Below are positions 56,197 to 64,000 of a DNA stretch of 64,000 bases, in pieces. Each line of letters opens with the position of its first letter. Positions within the stretch are counted from its first letter, which is position 1. Both the position numbers and the translations under genes were made by a program. Source of the DNA: Amycolatopsis sp. FDAARGOS 1241 (GTDB lineage Bacteria > Actinomycetota > Actinomycetes > Mycobacteriales > Pseudonocardiaceae); NCBI RefSeq assembly GCF_016889705.1, contig NZ_CP069526.1, positions 8,956,001 to 9,020,000 on the forward strand, given 5' to 3'. The notes beneath the pieces were generated by a model. It saw nothing but the letters and a program-made list of their open reading frames with translations. It ran no database searches and had not been told where the DNA came from.

Positions 56197-56793
56197 ATGA
56201 GCCTGAGGGAGCAGAAGAAGCTGGAGACCCGGCAGAACATCTCGCACGCGGCGACGCGGCTGTTCATCGAACGGGGGTTCGAGGTGGTGACGATCGCGGA
56301 TGTCGCGGAGGCGGCGCGCGTCGCGAAGATGACCGTGACGAACCACTTCGGACGCAAGGAAGACCTGGTTTTCGACATCCGGAATGACTTCGTCGACTGG
56401 CCGGCGAAGCTGGTGCTGGCGGATCGGTCAGTGCCGCCGTTCGCGGCCGTGCGGGACGGGTACTTCGCAGCGCTCGAGAAGCGGAGTGCGTTGCTGGGGT
56501 TCGCCGGGATCGAGTTCGTACGGATGGTGCGGGAGAGCGAGAAGCTGGTGTCCGCGCTCGCGCAGATGCACCTCGACCGCGAGCGTGCGCTGGTGGCCGA
56601 GCTGGTCGCGCTCGACCGGCGCGACGAGATCTTGCCGCGCGCGGCGGGGGCACACCTCACGTCCGTGCTGCGGCTTCTGTTCGACGACGTCTGGGACCTC
56701 ACCTACGCCGGCGCCGGGGCCGACGACCTGGCCACGAAGGTGCATGACTCAGCGACGAAGGCCTTCGCTCAACTGGAGCCGGCGCTCGGCTGA
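56197..56793 (+). CDS. TetR/AcrR-family repressor
   Basis: 198 residues. The N-terminal helix-turn-helix is TRQNISHAATRLFIERGFEV with VTIADVAEAARVAKMTVTNH and FGRKEDLVFDIRN. The C-terminal ligand domain is helical (MVRESEKLVSALAQMHLDRE) and specific to its own effector. It probably represses the divergent MFS gene and itself through the four operators. Its presumed target is now a pseudogene, so it may either be a relic or control another locus. Confidence 0.92.
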   Translation: MSLREQKKLETRQNISHAATRLFIERGFEVVTIADVAEAARVAKMTVTNHFGRKEDLVFDIRNDFVDWPAKLVLADRSVPPFAAVRDGYFAALEKRSALLGFAGIEFVRMVRESEKLVSALAQMHLDRERALVAELVALDRRDEILPRAAGAHLTSVLRLLFDDVWDLTYAGAGADDLATKVHDSATKAFAQLEPALG

Positions 56794-56840
56794 CGGTCAG
56801 TGAATCCTTCGGGGGCCGGCGATTTCTGAGCGAGCGAAGC

Positions 56841-56936
56841 TCAGTGAGCCACGCCGACGGGGCGAGCGGCTATCAGCAAGCCGCGCCGACCGGGCGAACG
56901 AGGATCAGCGAGCCGCGCCGACGGGGCGGGCGGTGT
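56841..56936. repeat. Three 32-bp tandem repeats containing the stop codon of the DUF4328 gene
   Basis: Units starting TCAGTGAGCC (56841), TCAGCAAGCC (56873) and TCAGCGAGCC (56905) each continue ACGCCGACGGGGCG or a close variant and are exactly 32 bases. The third encodes the C-terminal RPVGAAR and stop of the DUF4328 gene on the minus strand; each of the others carries a copy of that stop in a different frame. Confidence 0.9.
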
Positions 56937-59052
56937 GGAGTTCGGGGGCGGGGGCGCCGTCGACCTTGAGGACGCGGAGAGTGCGCAGGCGGTCGGGCGC
57001 GATGGGCATGAGCAGGTCGGAGAAGCGGCGGATGACGAGGGCCGTGAGGATGGCCAGTGCGGCGGCGGTGACGTCGGTGATCGCGACGAGGACGACGCTG
57101 TCGGCCATGGCCTGGACGCCCGGGCGGAGGCGCCAGATGACCGTGACGACCAGCATGACCCAGTTGACGTTCCACGCGCCCCACCAGAGGAGGACCAAGC
57201 GGGAGGGCTTGGGGCGTTCGTCGCGGGGGCGGCGGAGGATGGAGTGCTCGAGCTCGCCGACCACGGACAGCGCGAGCGGCAGGTTCGCGATCGGCACGAG
57301 CACGCCCACGAGCACCTGCCAGACCGGCCGCGCGGGCTCGACTCCGGACTCGTCGGCGGCGGCCTGGCGCGCGACGAGCAGCCACCACACCGACAGGCCC
57401 GCCGGCAGCAGCGACAGGATCGTGGTGAGCAGCCCGGCAGTGACGACGAACGCATCGGAGAAGCCGACGACCGACGTGCTCAGCGCCGAATCGCGGCTCT
57501 GCACCAGGAGGACGTAGCGCCAGACCTCCGAGCCCGCGGCCGCGAGCGCGAGGACGGCGAACGTCCAGAGAATCGTGCGAAGGCTCTGCGCCAGCACCGG
57601 AATGCGGTCGATCGGCCGCACCGCGCCGGACGCCGTGCCGGGCACCGTGGTCGGGCGGCGCCAGACCAGGTTCGGAAAGCCCCACCGCGGCGGGACGGGG
57701 TACGAGGGCGGACCGTCGTACGGCTTGGCCGCCACCGCGCGGCGCCGTGGCACCGCGCCAGGCGGCGGCGAGGCGACCCACCTCAGCCGCGGACGGGGAC
57801 GTTGCTGCCGCGGAGCCGGGTGGTGTGTCGACGGCTCGGCACCGCTTCGCTGGATCTGGCCCTGCGGCGCCGCGGTGAACGGCTGCGCCTGCGGCGACGG
57901 TGGCGTGAACGGCGGGTACTGAACTTGCCCGCCGACCGGGGCCCGCCCAAGACCGGCCTGCGCGGCGCCGGGCTGCGGGCCGCCGCCAGGCCGGGCGTAC
58001 GGGTTGCCGCCCGCGGGCCCGCCAAACCCGTTCGGAGCCTCCTGGCCAGCGCCCGGCGCGGCGTACGGGTTGCTCTCCGGCCATGCACCAAAACCGTTCT
58101 GTGGGTACTGACTGCTGCCGGGCGGGGCATACGGATTGCGACCCTCGGGGCCTGCGCCAAAGCCGTTCTGCGGGTGCAGACCAGCATCGGTTGAGGCATC
58201 CGGATTGCCGCCGGCAGGCGCGACGAAGCCGCTCTGGGCGTGCTGGCCAGCGCCCGGCGAGGTGTACGGCTCGCCCTTGGGCCCTTCGCCGAGAGGGCTC
58301 TGCGGATACCGACCGCTGCCGGACACCGAGTACGGACTGCCCCCGTCGGGCGCAGCGAACCCATTCTGCGGGTATTGGCCAGCGCCGGACGCGGCCTGCG
58401 GATTACCGCCCCCGGGTCCCGCGCCGAAGCCATTCCGGGGGTACTGGCCAGTGTCGGGCGGAGTGCGCGCGGCGCCCTCGGGGCTTGCGTCGAAGGCGTT
58501 CTGCTGGTGTTGGCCGCTGTCAGGCGACGTGTACGGATCGCGATTCTCGGGTGCGACAAAGCCGTTCTGGGGAGGCTCGCCAGCGCCGGGTCGCGCGTAC
58601 GGGTTGGCGGGCTCAGGTTCGGCGCCGTAGCCGTTCTGGGTGTACGGGGTGGCCTCCGACGGGGGCGGAGGTGAGCCGAAACCGTTCTGCGGATAGCCCG
58701 CCGCGGGCAGGTGGTGGGCGGGTTCCGGGTGGGGACCGCCTTGCGAGTAGGTGTGGCCGCCCTCGGTCGCCGCGCCGAAGGTGTTCTGGGCGGGCGATGG
58801 GGCGTAGGGGTTGCGGTTCTCAGGCCCGGTACCGGAGCCATTCTGCGGGTAGTCGTCGTTCGGGTCCGGATGGTCGAAGCCGGGGACCCAGCCGTCCGGG
58901 GCGGACTCGGCCGAAGCCGAAACCGAAGACGAAGCAGCCCGATCAGTGTCCGAGCCAGGGCCGTGCCAGGTCGGATACTGAGGCCAGCCCGGCCCGCCGG
59001 AGCCGGGTGGGCCCGCGGAGCCGGGAGGGACAGGAGGCTGGCCTGGGTGCAT
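56905..59052 (-). CDS. DUF4328 membrane protein with long repetitive N-terminus
   Basis: 715 residues. Residues 1-60 are Pro/Gly rich, 66-375 consist of about 13 units of 22-23 residues around (Y/H)PQNGFGAGPEGxNPYA, and 380-475 are Pro/Arg rich. The C-terminal 240 residues are the DUF4328 domain with four or five helices (TILWTFAVLALAAAGSEVWR, VLVGVLVPIANLPLALSVVG, LVLLWWGAWNVNWVMLVVTV). DUF4328 is of unknown function. The repeat region is likely disordered, cytoplasmic or surface exposed depending on topology. The start ATG is at 59052, directly before the rhodanese gene stop (59056), so the two are co-transcribed. Confidence 0.83.
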   Translation of the reverse strand: MHPGQPPVPPGSAGPPGSGGPGWPQYPTWHGPGSDTDRAASSSVSASAESAPDGWVPGFDHPDPNDDYPQNGSGTGPENRNPYAPSPAQNTFGAATEGGHTYSQGGPHPEPAHHLPAAGYPQNGFGSPPPPSEATPYTQNGYGAEPEPANPYARPGAGEPPQNGFVAPENRDPYTSPDSGQHQQNAFDASPEGAARTPPDTGQYPRNGFGAGPGGGNPQAASGAGQYPQNGFAAPDGGSPYSVSGSGRYPQSPLGEGPKGEPYTSPGAGQHAQSGFVAPAGGNPDASTDAGLHPQNGFGAGPEGRNPYAPPGSSQYPQNGFGAWPESNPYAAPGAGQEAPNGFGGPAGGNPYARPGGGPQPGAAQAGLGRAPVGGQVQYPPFTPPSPQAQPFTAAPQGQIQRSGAEPSTHHPAPRQQRPRPRLRWVASPPPGAVPRRRAVAAKPYDGPPSYPVPPRWGFPNLVWRRPTTVPGTASGAVRPIDRIPVLAQSLRTILWTFAVLALAAAGSEVWRYVLLVQSRDSALSTSVVGFSDAFVVTAGLLTTILSLLPAGLSVWWLLVARQAAADESGVEPARPVWQVLVGVLVPIANLPLALSVVGELEHSILRRPRDERPKPSRLVLLWWGAWNVNWVMLVVTVIWRLRPGVQAMADSVVLVAITDVTAAALAILTALVIRRFSDLLMPIAPDRLRTLRVLKVDGAPAPELHTARPVGAAR
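57930..58860. repeat. Coding repeat region of the DUF4328 gene (about 13 units)
   Basis: About thirteen units of 66-69 bp, coding for a 22-23-residue motif with invariant Asn-Gly-Phe core, such as YPQNGFGAGPEGRNPY. The copies differ from each other by substitutions and small in-frame length changes. Confidence 0.85.
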
Positions 59053-59055
59053 CCC

Positions 59056-59406
59056 TCAGATGACCTCGGGTTCGGTGTCCGGGTGCTCGCTCACCATGGG
59101 GCGGCCCTCGTGGGCCCAGGAGCCCATGCCGCCGGCGACGTTGACGGCGTCCCAGCCGCTGGCGTTCAGCCAGGCGGTCGCGCGGGCGGAGCGGCCGCCG
59201 CTGCGGCAGATGACGTAGACGGGCTGGTCGTCGGGGAACTCGGAGAGCTCGTCGACGCGCGCGGGCAGTTCGCCGAGCGGGATGTGCTTCGCGCCGGGCG
59301 CGTGGCCGGCGGCCCACTCGTCGTCTTCGCGGACGTCGAGCAGGGGGATGCCGTCCTTCGGCAGGTCACGGACCTCGGCCGTCGGCAGTTCAGCGGGGCT
59401 CACCAC
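59056..59406 (-). CDS. Rhodanese-like sulfurtransferase
   Basis: 116 residues, single domain. The active-site loop is PVYVICRSGGRSARATAWLN (CRSGGRS), and the fold start IPLLDVREDDEWAAGHAPGA with HIPLGELPARVDEL is standard. It moves sulfane sulfur, for example from thiosulfate to a thiol acceptor, or serves as a sulfur carrier. Two neighbouring GTG codons are possible starts (59406, 59403). Three bases separate its stop from the DUF4328 start, so it is in the same transcript. Confidence 0.9.
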   Translation of the reverse strand: MVSPAELPTAEVRDLPKDGIPLLDVREDDEWAAGHAPGAKHIPLGELPARVDELSEFPDDQPVYVICRSGGRSARATAWLNASGWDAVNVAGGMGSWAHEGRPMVSEHPDTEPEVI

Positions 59407-59453
59407 AGTTCCATGCTCCCATGTCCAGGCGTTGTACGCGTGTGAGGAAGACG

Positions 59454-59771
59454 CTAGCGCCCGTACTCGGCGCGCAGCTCCGCGGCCAGCGGATCCAGCT
59501 TCCGGTGCGCGAAGCGCGCGTACAGCGCGGTGATCACGAACGTCGTCACGAACTGCGCCAGCCCGAGCACCAGCCCGACGGTGATGGTGCCCCACAGGCG
59601 CACGCTCATGAACCCGTGCGCGTAGTCCGCGAGCAGCACGTACAGCAGGTACCAGGCCAGGAACGCGGCTGACATCGGGAACACGAACCCGCGCAGGCGC
59701 CGGCGCAGCAGGCGGAACTCGGGTGTCGCCTGCACGAGTTCCCAGTCGATGTCGGCCTCGGTGCGCTCCAC
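59454..59771 (-). CDS. DUF485 membrane protein (symporter partner)
   Basis: 105 residues, two helices (PMSAAFLAWYLLYVLLADYA and TITVGLVLGLAQFVTTFVIT) with LLRRRLRGFVFP before the first. DUF485 proteins (E. coli YjcH) occur next to acetate or other solute:sodium symporters. AGGAGGTCGCCC before the GTG at 59771 is an excellent ribosome site. It lies downstream of the symporter gene on the same strand after 91 bases. Confidence 0.9.
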   Translation of the reverse strand: MERTEADIDWELVQATPEFRLLRRRLRGFVFPMSAAFLAWYLLYVLLADYAHGFMSVRLWGTITVGLVLGLAQFVTTFVITALYARFAHRKLDPLAAELRAEYGR

Positions 59772-59862
59772 GGGCGACCTCCTTCCGTCAAGAAGATCTT
59801 CCGCCCCGGAAACGCTGCTGCGGACCCGTCGGATCAGGTGATTAGCCCACTACTCAGAGTGT

Positions 59863-61650
59863 CTATTTGCGGTGTCGCCCACGCCCGGCGCGCACCCGGT
59901 CCTCGGCCTGGCCGAATCGCGCGACGGCGCGGTCGCGCATCAGGCCCAGCGGGTCGGGGGCGTGCAGCCGCAGCATGATGTCGTTGACGAGCTCGGGCCG
60001 GCCGTACCGCGTCACCCGGCTGACCAGGTACGTCACGAGGAAAGCGGCCGGCACCGAGATCAGGCCCGGCTGGCTCGTGTACCAGGGCGGCGCGAAGCCG
60101 ACGTAGCCGCTCGCGATGTCCACGCCCAGCGCCGTCAGCACCAGGCCACCGCCGACGACCATGCCCGCGAGCGCGCCCTGCCAGCTCAGCTTGCGCCACC
60201 AGATACCGAGCAGCAGCAACGGGCTGAACGTCGACGCGGCGAGCGCGAACGTCAGCCCGATCGACAGCGAGATGTTCTCCGTGCGCAGCAGGAACGCGAG
60301 CCCCAGCGGACACAGTGCCACGATCGCCGTGCCCACCCGGAAGTCCTTCACCCGCCCGGGCAACAGGTCCGTGGACACGACGCCGGCCACGCTCACCAGC
60401 AGGCCCGACGAGCTCGACAGGAACGCGGCGAACGCGCCCGCCGCCACCACCGCCGCGAGGATCTGCCCCGCGAGGCCCGGCAGCATCGCCGACGGAAGCA
60501 TCAGCACGGCCGCGTCGGTGTTGCCCGTGAGCAACAGCTGCGGCACGTACATCCGCGACAGCGCGCCCAGCATCGTCGGGAACAGGTAGAACAGTCCGAG
60601 CAGCAGCAACACGTGGACGGTCGTGCGGCGCGCCGCCTTCCCGTCCGGGTTCGTGTAGAACCGCACCAGCACGTGCGGCAGGCCCATGGTGCCGAGGAAC
60701 AGCGCGAAGATCAGCGAGTACGTCTGCAGCAGGTCGGTGATCTTGCCGGCCGCGGGGTGCAGCCACGCGTCGTTCGTCGCCGGGGCGTCGCTGATCACCG
60801 GCACCGGCGTGCCCGCGGCGAACCGGAGCGTGGTGCCCCGCTCGACCGTGTGCGGGATCAGCGGCGACCAGCGGGCGACACCGCGCGCGGGGCCGTCGTC
60901 GATGCGGCCGTCTGCGTAGAAGAAGGTCACGGTGGTGACCTTCACCGTCACGTCGGTCTGCACCGACACCGTCGTGTCCTGGGTGAACACGGGCGGTGCG
61001 GGCGAGCCCAGCGCGCGCGGGCCGCCCGGGCCGCCGCCGGAGAAGAAGACCAGGCACAGGATGAACGTGGGCACCGAGATCGCGAACAGCTTGAGCCAGT
61101 ACTGGAACGCCTGCACCACGGTGATCGCGCGCATGCCGCCGGCGATCACGTTCACGCCCACCAGCACCGTGACGACAACCGCGCCCACCCAGGCGGGCAC
61201 CGGCAGGATCGTGGCGAGGGTAAGCCCCGCGCCCTGCAGCTGCGGGACCATGTACAGGATCCCGATGAACACCACGAACGCCGTCGCGAAGCGGCGCAGT
61301 CCGAGCGACCCGAGCCGCGCCTCCACGAAGTCCGGCAGCGTGTACGCGCCGGAGCGGCGCAACGGCGCGGCGACGAACAGCATCAGCGCGAGGTAACCGG
61401 CGGTGAACCCGATCGGGTACCAGGTGGCGTCGGCGCCTTCCTTCAGCACAATGCCGGCGACGCCCAGGAACGACGCCGCCGACAAGTACTCCCCCGAAAT
61501 GGCCGCGGCATTGCGGCGCGAACGGACCGTTCGCCGGGCGACGAGGAAGTCGTGGGTGCTGGTGGCCGAACGCGAGGAGCGGTACCCGAGGTAGTACGTC
61601 GCGAGGGCGACCAGCACGATGCCGGTCAACGCCCACGGGTTCAGCTGCAC
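59863..61650 (-). CDS. Solute:sodium symporter family, acetate/monocarboxylate permease (ActP/MctC-like)
   Basis: 595 residues, 13 predicted helices. It starts MQLNPWALTGIVLVALATYY and contains SAASFLGVAGIVLKEGADAT, the sodium-site segment YTLPDFVEARLGS, and FAAFLSSSSGLLVSVAGVVS of cation acetate symporters. An inserted hydrophilic loop (about residues 212-300, with FTQDTTVSVQTDVTVKVTTV) is longer than in E. coli ActP but common in actinobacterial members. It imports acetate, pyruvate or propionate with Na+ or H+. The gene lies between a small membrane protein and the DUF485 gene, with a LytTR regulator upstream. Confidence 0.9.
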   Translation of the reverse strand: MQLNPWALTGIVLVALATYYLGYRSSRSATSTHDFLVARRTVRSRRNAAAISGEYLSAASFLGVAGIVLKEGADATWYPIGFTAGYLALMLFVAAPLRRSGAYTLPDFVEARLGSLGLRRFATAFVVFIGILYMVPQLQGAGLTLATILPVPAWVGAVVVTVLVGVNVIAGGMRAITVVQAFQYWLKLFAISVPTFILCLVFFSGGGPGGPRALGSPAPPVFTQDTTVSVQTDVTVKVTTVTFFYADGRIDDGPARGVARWSPLIPHTVERGTTLRFAAGTPVPVISDAPATNDAWLHPAAGKITDLLQTYSLIFALFLGTMGLPHVLVRFYTNPDGKAARRTTVHVLLLLGLFYLFPTMLGALSRMYVPQLLLTGNTDAAVLMLPSAMLPGLAGQILAAVVAAGAFAAFLSSSSGLLVSVAGVVSTDLLPGRVKDFRVGTAIVALCPLGLAFLLRTENISLSIGLTFALAASTFSPLLLLGIWWRKLSWQGALAGMVVGGGLVLTALGVDIASGYVGFAPPWYTSQPGLISVPAAFLVTYLVSRVTRYGRPELVNDIMLRLHAPDPLGLMRDRAVARFGQAEDRVRAGRGRHRK

Positions 61651-61717
61651 GGCTGGAATCCTCGCACGAGCGCGCGGTCCGCTGGTGCCCGCTACCGGGG
61701 CGGTTCGGGACGCACGC

Positions 61718-62224
61718 TCAGTTTTCGATCATGTCGACGAAAGCGCGTTCGTGGCGTTCGGCGAGCCGGTTGTACCAGAGGCCGACGGCGAACAGGAACG
61801 GGAACGGCAGCAGTCCCAGCACTAGCCACGGGATCGGGATGCCGATCACGGTGAACTGCGCGACGCCGGGCAGCAGGTAGAACAGCACCGGCATCGACCC
61901 GAGGACGCCGAGCACGAGCAGCGCCAGCAGCACGGCCGTGCGCAGTTGCACCTTCACCAGGTCGCGGATCAGCAGCTTCCCCCAGCTGGTCTGCTCCTCC
62001 AGCTCGATGCGCGCCCGCATGCGGCCCGCCGACTGCTTCGGGTCGGCCAGCACCACGCGCTGGCGCTTCGGCCGTTCGTGCGCGGGCTCGGACGCGCGCA
62101 GTGGCTTCGGCGCCGGCGGCACCGGCTCCACGACCGCGCTTTCCTCGCGTAGTTTGCCCAGCGTCGGGTCCGGTTTGCGGACGCCGTTGGCCAGGCGGTG
62201 GTACGGGTCGTCGGGTGCGGACAC
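61718..62224 (-). CDS. Membrane protein of the symporter module
   Basis: 168 residues. The first 100 residues are cytoplasmic and charged (APDDPYHRLANGVRKPDPTL, then SAGRMRARIELEEQTSWGKL); two helices follow (TAVLLALLVLGVLGSMPVLF and IPWLVLGLLPFPFLFAVGLW), with LAERHERAFVDMIEN at the end. The C-terminal helices recall DUF485. The gene starts five bases after the LytTR regulator stop and lies 67 bases before the symporter, so all form one operon. The family is seen next to such symporters in actinobacteria, but its function is unknown. Confidence 0.75.
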   Translation of the reverse strand: MSAPDDPYHRLANGVRKPDPTLGKLREESAVVEPVPPAPKPLRASEPAHERPKRQRVVLADPKQSAGRMRARIELEEQTSWGKLLIRDLVKVQLRTAVLLALLVLGVLGSMPVLFYLLPGVAQFTVIGIPIPWLVLGLLPFPFLFAVGLWYNRLAERHERAFVDMIEN

Positions 62225-62228
62225 GACG

Positions 62229-63050
62229 TCAGCCGCCGCGGCCGGAGCCGACGAGCCGGTCCTTCAGCGCCCGCGTGTGCCGCCGGCTGACCGGCAGCAC
62301 CTTCTCTTCGTTGCCGATCACGACCTGGTAGCCGCCCTGCCCCATGCGCAGCTCAGTGATCAGCGGCAACGCGACCAGGAATGACCGGTGAATGCGGACG
62401 AAGCCGGCCTTTTCCCAGCGTTCCTCGAGCTGCGCCAGCGGGATGCGCACGAGGTGGCTGCCCTCGGTGGTGAACAGCCGCGCGTAGTCGCCCTGCGCCT
62501 CCACCCAGCGCACCGACGAGCGCGGGATGAGCTTGGTGGTGCCGGCGAGCTCGACCGGGATGACCTCGTCGTCGTTCTTCACCGGGCCGGCCGGCCGCTG
62601 CCCCTGGGGCGGCCCGGCGGCCACTGCCAGCTTCTCGCGCACGCGCGCCACGGACCGGTCAAGGCGGTCCTGCTGGAACGGCTTCAGCACGTAGTCGACG
62701 GCGCCGAGGTCGAAGGCGTTGACGGCTTCCTCGGCGTGGCCGGTGACGAACACCAGGATCGGCGACGGGTTCATCGCCGCGATCACCCGGGACATCTCCA
62801 TGCCGGACAGGCCGGGCATGTCGATGTCGGCGAACACCGCGTCGACCGTCGGCAGGCCCTGCGCGCGCCGGGCCACGAGCTCCGGGTCGTCGTGGGAGAA
62901 CAGCCGCAGCGCGTCGGAGGCGTCCGACGCGCTGAAGACGCGGTGGACGTGTGGGTTGTTCCCCAGGCCGTGGGTCAGTTCGTCGAGCCCGTTCAGCTCG
63001 TCGTCCACTGCCAGGACGATGAGCCTTCGGGTGTCTTCATGAGCACTCAC
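62229..63050 (-). CDS. LytTR-family response regulator
   Basis: 273 residues. The receiver domain (5-135) has the acid pocket LIVLAVDDELNGLDEL, phospho-acceptor Asp in DAVFADIDMPGLSGMEMS, FVTGHAEEAVNAF and the Lys in YVLKPFQQDRL. The LytTR DNA-binding domain (165-270) has SVRWVEAQGDYARLFTTEGS and VRIHRSFLVALPLITEL. These regulators bind paired direct repeats and, with carboxylate transporters, respond to extracellular pyruvate or acetate. A partner kinase is not in the window. The GTG at 63050 was chosen; ATG codons at 63062 and 63071 are alternatives. A perfect inverted repeat lies directly upstream. Confidence 0.87.
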   Translation of the reverse strand: MSAHEDTRRLIVLAVDDELNGLDELTHGLGNNPHVHRVFSASDASDALRLFSHDDPELVARRAQGLPTVDAVFADIDMPGLSGMEMSRVIAAMNPSPILVFVTGHAEEAVNAFDLGAVDYVLKPFQQDRLDRSVARVREKLAVAAGPPQGQRPAGPVKNDDEVIPVELAGTTKLIPRSSVRWVEAQGDYARLFTTEGSHLVRIPLAQLEERWEKAGFVRIHRSFLVALPLITELRMGQGGYQVVIGNEEKVLPVSRRHTRALKDRLVGSGRGG

Positions 63051-63068
63051 AGTGACTCGCATCCTGCC

Positions 63069-63085
63069 CATTGCCGAGTGCAATG
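63069..63085. promoter_or_regulatory. Inverted repeat CATTGC-N5-GCAATG
   Basis: CATTGC (63069-63074) and GCAATG (63080-63085) lie 19-35 bases before the LytTR gene start, in an AT-richer spot. A candidate operator for the symporter operon. The rest of the gap 63086-63204 shows nothing further. Confidence 0.55.
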
Positions 63086-63204
63086 TCCAGCCCCGTCCCG
63101 GTCATCCGCCCGTCGGGGACCGACCTCGCCCCCGTTTGCCTCAACGGAGATCACGAGCGCGGCACGACCGCGCGGCCAACGGGGTGAAACTTGGTGTTCG
63201 CGGC

Positions 63205-64000
63205 TCACAACCCGAAGCGGGCCCACGCGGCTTTGGCGCTCACCGCGTCGAGCACCGCGCTGGCCGCCGCTGGCGCGCCGATGCCCAGCCGGGCGAGCAG
63301 CGGCTTCTTCGGCTCGGCCACGGAGATCTCGGCGTCCGGGTACCGCTCGGTGACGATCTGGCGCAGCGAACCCAGGCCATCGACCAGGCCGAGGTCGAGC
63401 GCTTTCTGCCCGAGCCAGACGTCGCCGGTGAACAGGTCCTCGGTGTCGATCAGCCGGCCGCCGCGGCGTTCCTTGACCCACTCGACGAACAGCTCGTGGA
63501 GCTGGCCGTGCATCCGCTTCAGCCACTCCACGTCTTCGGGCTTCTCGGGGCTGAACGGGTCGAGCCGTGACTTGTTGACACCCGCCGTGTGCAGGCGGCG
63601 TTCGATGCCGAAGCGCTCGAGCAGGCCGGTGAACCCGAAACCACCGCTGATCACGCCGATCGAACCGACCAGCGACGTGCGGTGCGCGAAGATCTCGTCG
63701 GCCGCGCACGCGAGCCAGTAGCCGCCGGAGGCCGCGACGTCCTCGGCGAAGGCGAGCACGGGCACGTTCTTCTCGTCGGCCAGCTGGCGGATGCGCTCCG
63801 CGATCAGGCCCGACTGCGTCGGCGCACCGCCGGGCGAGTTGATCAGCAGGGCCACGGCCTTGAGCCGGTCGTGGCCGAACGCCCTGGTCAGCGCCGACTC
63901 GACGGCCGCGAGATTGATCGCGCCACGCGCCAGCGGCGACGGCGTCGGAGTGATCACGCCGTGCAGCTTCACCACGGCGACCACATCTTTGCGTTCGACG
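63205..64000 (-). CDS. S49 (SppA-type) serine protease, 3' part
   Basis: At least 265 residues, continuing past the right edge: the frame is open to base 64000 and reads VERKDVVAVVKLHGVI there. The nucleophilic Ser is in AEDVAASGGYWLACAAD, the general-base Lys in AGVNKSRLDPFSPEKPED, and the oxyanion part in INSPGGAPTQSGLIAERIRQ and SLVGSIGVISGGFG. This is the single-domain SppA family, which digests leftover signal peptides in or at the membrane. A GTG at 63984 could be an internal start, but the residues upstream fit the family, so the true start is outside the window. It is the gene upstream of the LytTR operon, 154 bases away. Confidence 0.9.
   Translation of the reverse strand, partial: VERKDVVAVVKLHGVITPTPSPLARGAINLAAVESALTRAFGHDRLKAVALLINSPGGAPTQSGLIAERIRQLADEKNVPVLAFAEDVAASGGYWLACAADEIFAHRTSLVGSIGVISGGFGFTGLLERFGIERRLHTAGVNKSRLDPFSPEKPEDVEWLKRMHGQLHELFVEWVKERRGGRLIDTEDLFTGDVWLGQKALDLGLVDGLGSLRQIVTERYPDAEISVAEPKKPLLARLGIGAPAAASAVLDAVSAKAAWARFGL

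Overview
The window is very GC-rich, uses GTG and ATG starts freely, and many genes have a TANNNT box only 6-8 bases before the start codon, which is the leaderless-transcript pattern of actinomycetes. A mycothiol conjugate amidase, an F420-type PPOX oxidoreductase, an AfsR/SARP-type regulator, DUF3558 and DUF4232 lipoproteins and IdeR/DtxR iron boxes all point to a filamentous actinobacterium; I infer the family Pseudonocardiaceae (Amycolatopsis-like). The chain serS - Septum_form protein - zincin metallopeptidase - gpm-like phosphatase - pheA - (22 kb) - DUF2470 protein - ferritin keeps the order and orientation I know from M. tuberculosis Rv3834c-Rv3841, so this is probably a core region, not a mobile one. 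No rRNA, tRNA, insertion sequence, prophage or CRISPR array was found.

Layout. 0-2.5 kb: right end of a sugar/polysaccharide operon (glycosyltransferase, NDP-sugar epimerase, DegT aminotransferase). 2.6-10.6 kb: a large AfsR-like regulator, a 10-bp tandem repeat, L-2-hydroxyglutarate oxidase between two decayed genes, and a DUF3558 lipoprotein. 10.6-22.9 kb: serS, class III aminotransferase, haloalkane dehalogenase, a YgiB/YgiC/DUF350 cassette, Septum_form and metallopeptidase genes, lipoprotein, tenA, phosphatase, pheA, macro-domain protein. 23-32 kb: coaA, two uncharacterised proteins, MazG-like enzyme, a cysteine-free sortase homologue, and a LuxR-type response regulator and GAF histidine kinase facing each other across a 1.4-kb non-coding region that holds a structured ~130-bp repeat array. 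32-39 kb: cydA-cydB-cydDC (cytochrome bd and its assembly exporter, the latter carrying an in-frame minisatellite), cutA, GDT1-type transporter. 39.7-44 kb: DUF998 protein, IclR regulator, uncharacterised HGD-linked protein, hmgA. 44-49.3 kb: iron-responsive DUF2470 and ferritin genes, a ~156-bp palindromic repeat array, F420 PPOX and CPBP genes sharing one promoter spot, arcA. 49.8-59 kb: SigE-type sigma factor with a membrane partner, DUF952, DUF5926, P450, mca, a broken MFS exporter with its intact TetR regulator and four operators, DUF4328 protein with ~13 coding repeats. 59-64 kb: rhodanese, then a LytTR regulator - small membrane protein - acetate/solute symporter - DUF485 module, and the 3' part of an SppA-type protease.

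The main physiological themes are respiration and redox (cyd operon, mycothiol, L-2-HG oxidase), iron storage (IdeR boxes), aromatic catabolism (homogentisate), and carboxylate uptake. The most unusual material is non-coding or repetitive: two structured intergenic repeat arrays, several in-frame coding minisatellites, clustered DnaA-box-like 9-mers, and three decayed genes (two around lhgO and one next to tetR).
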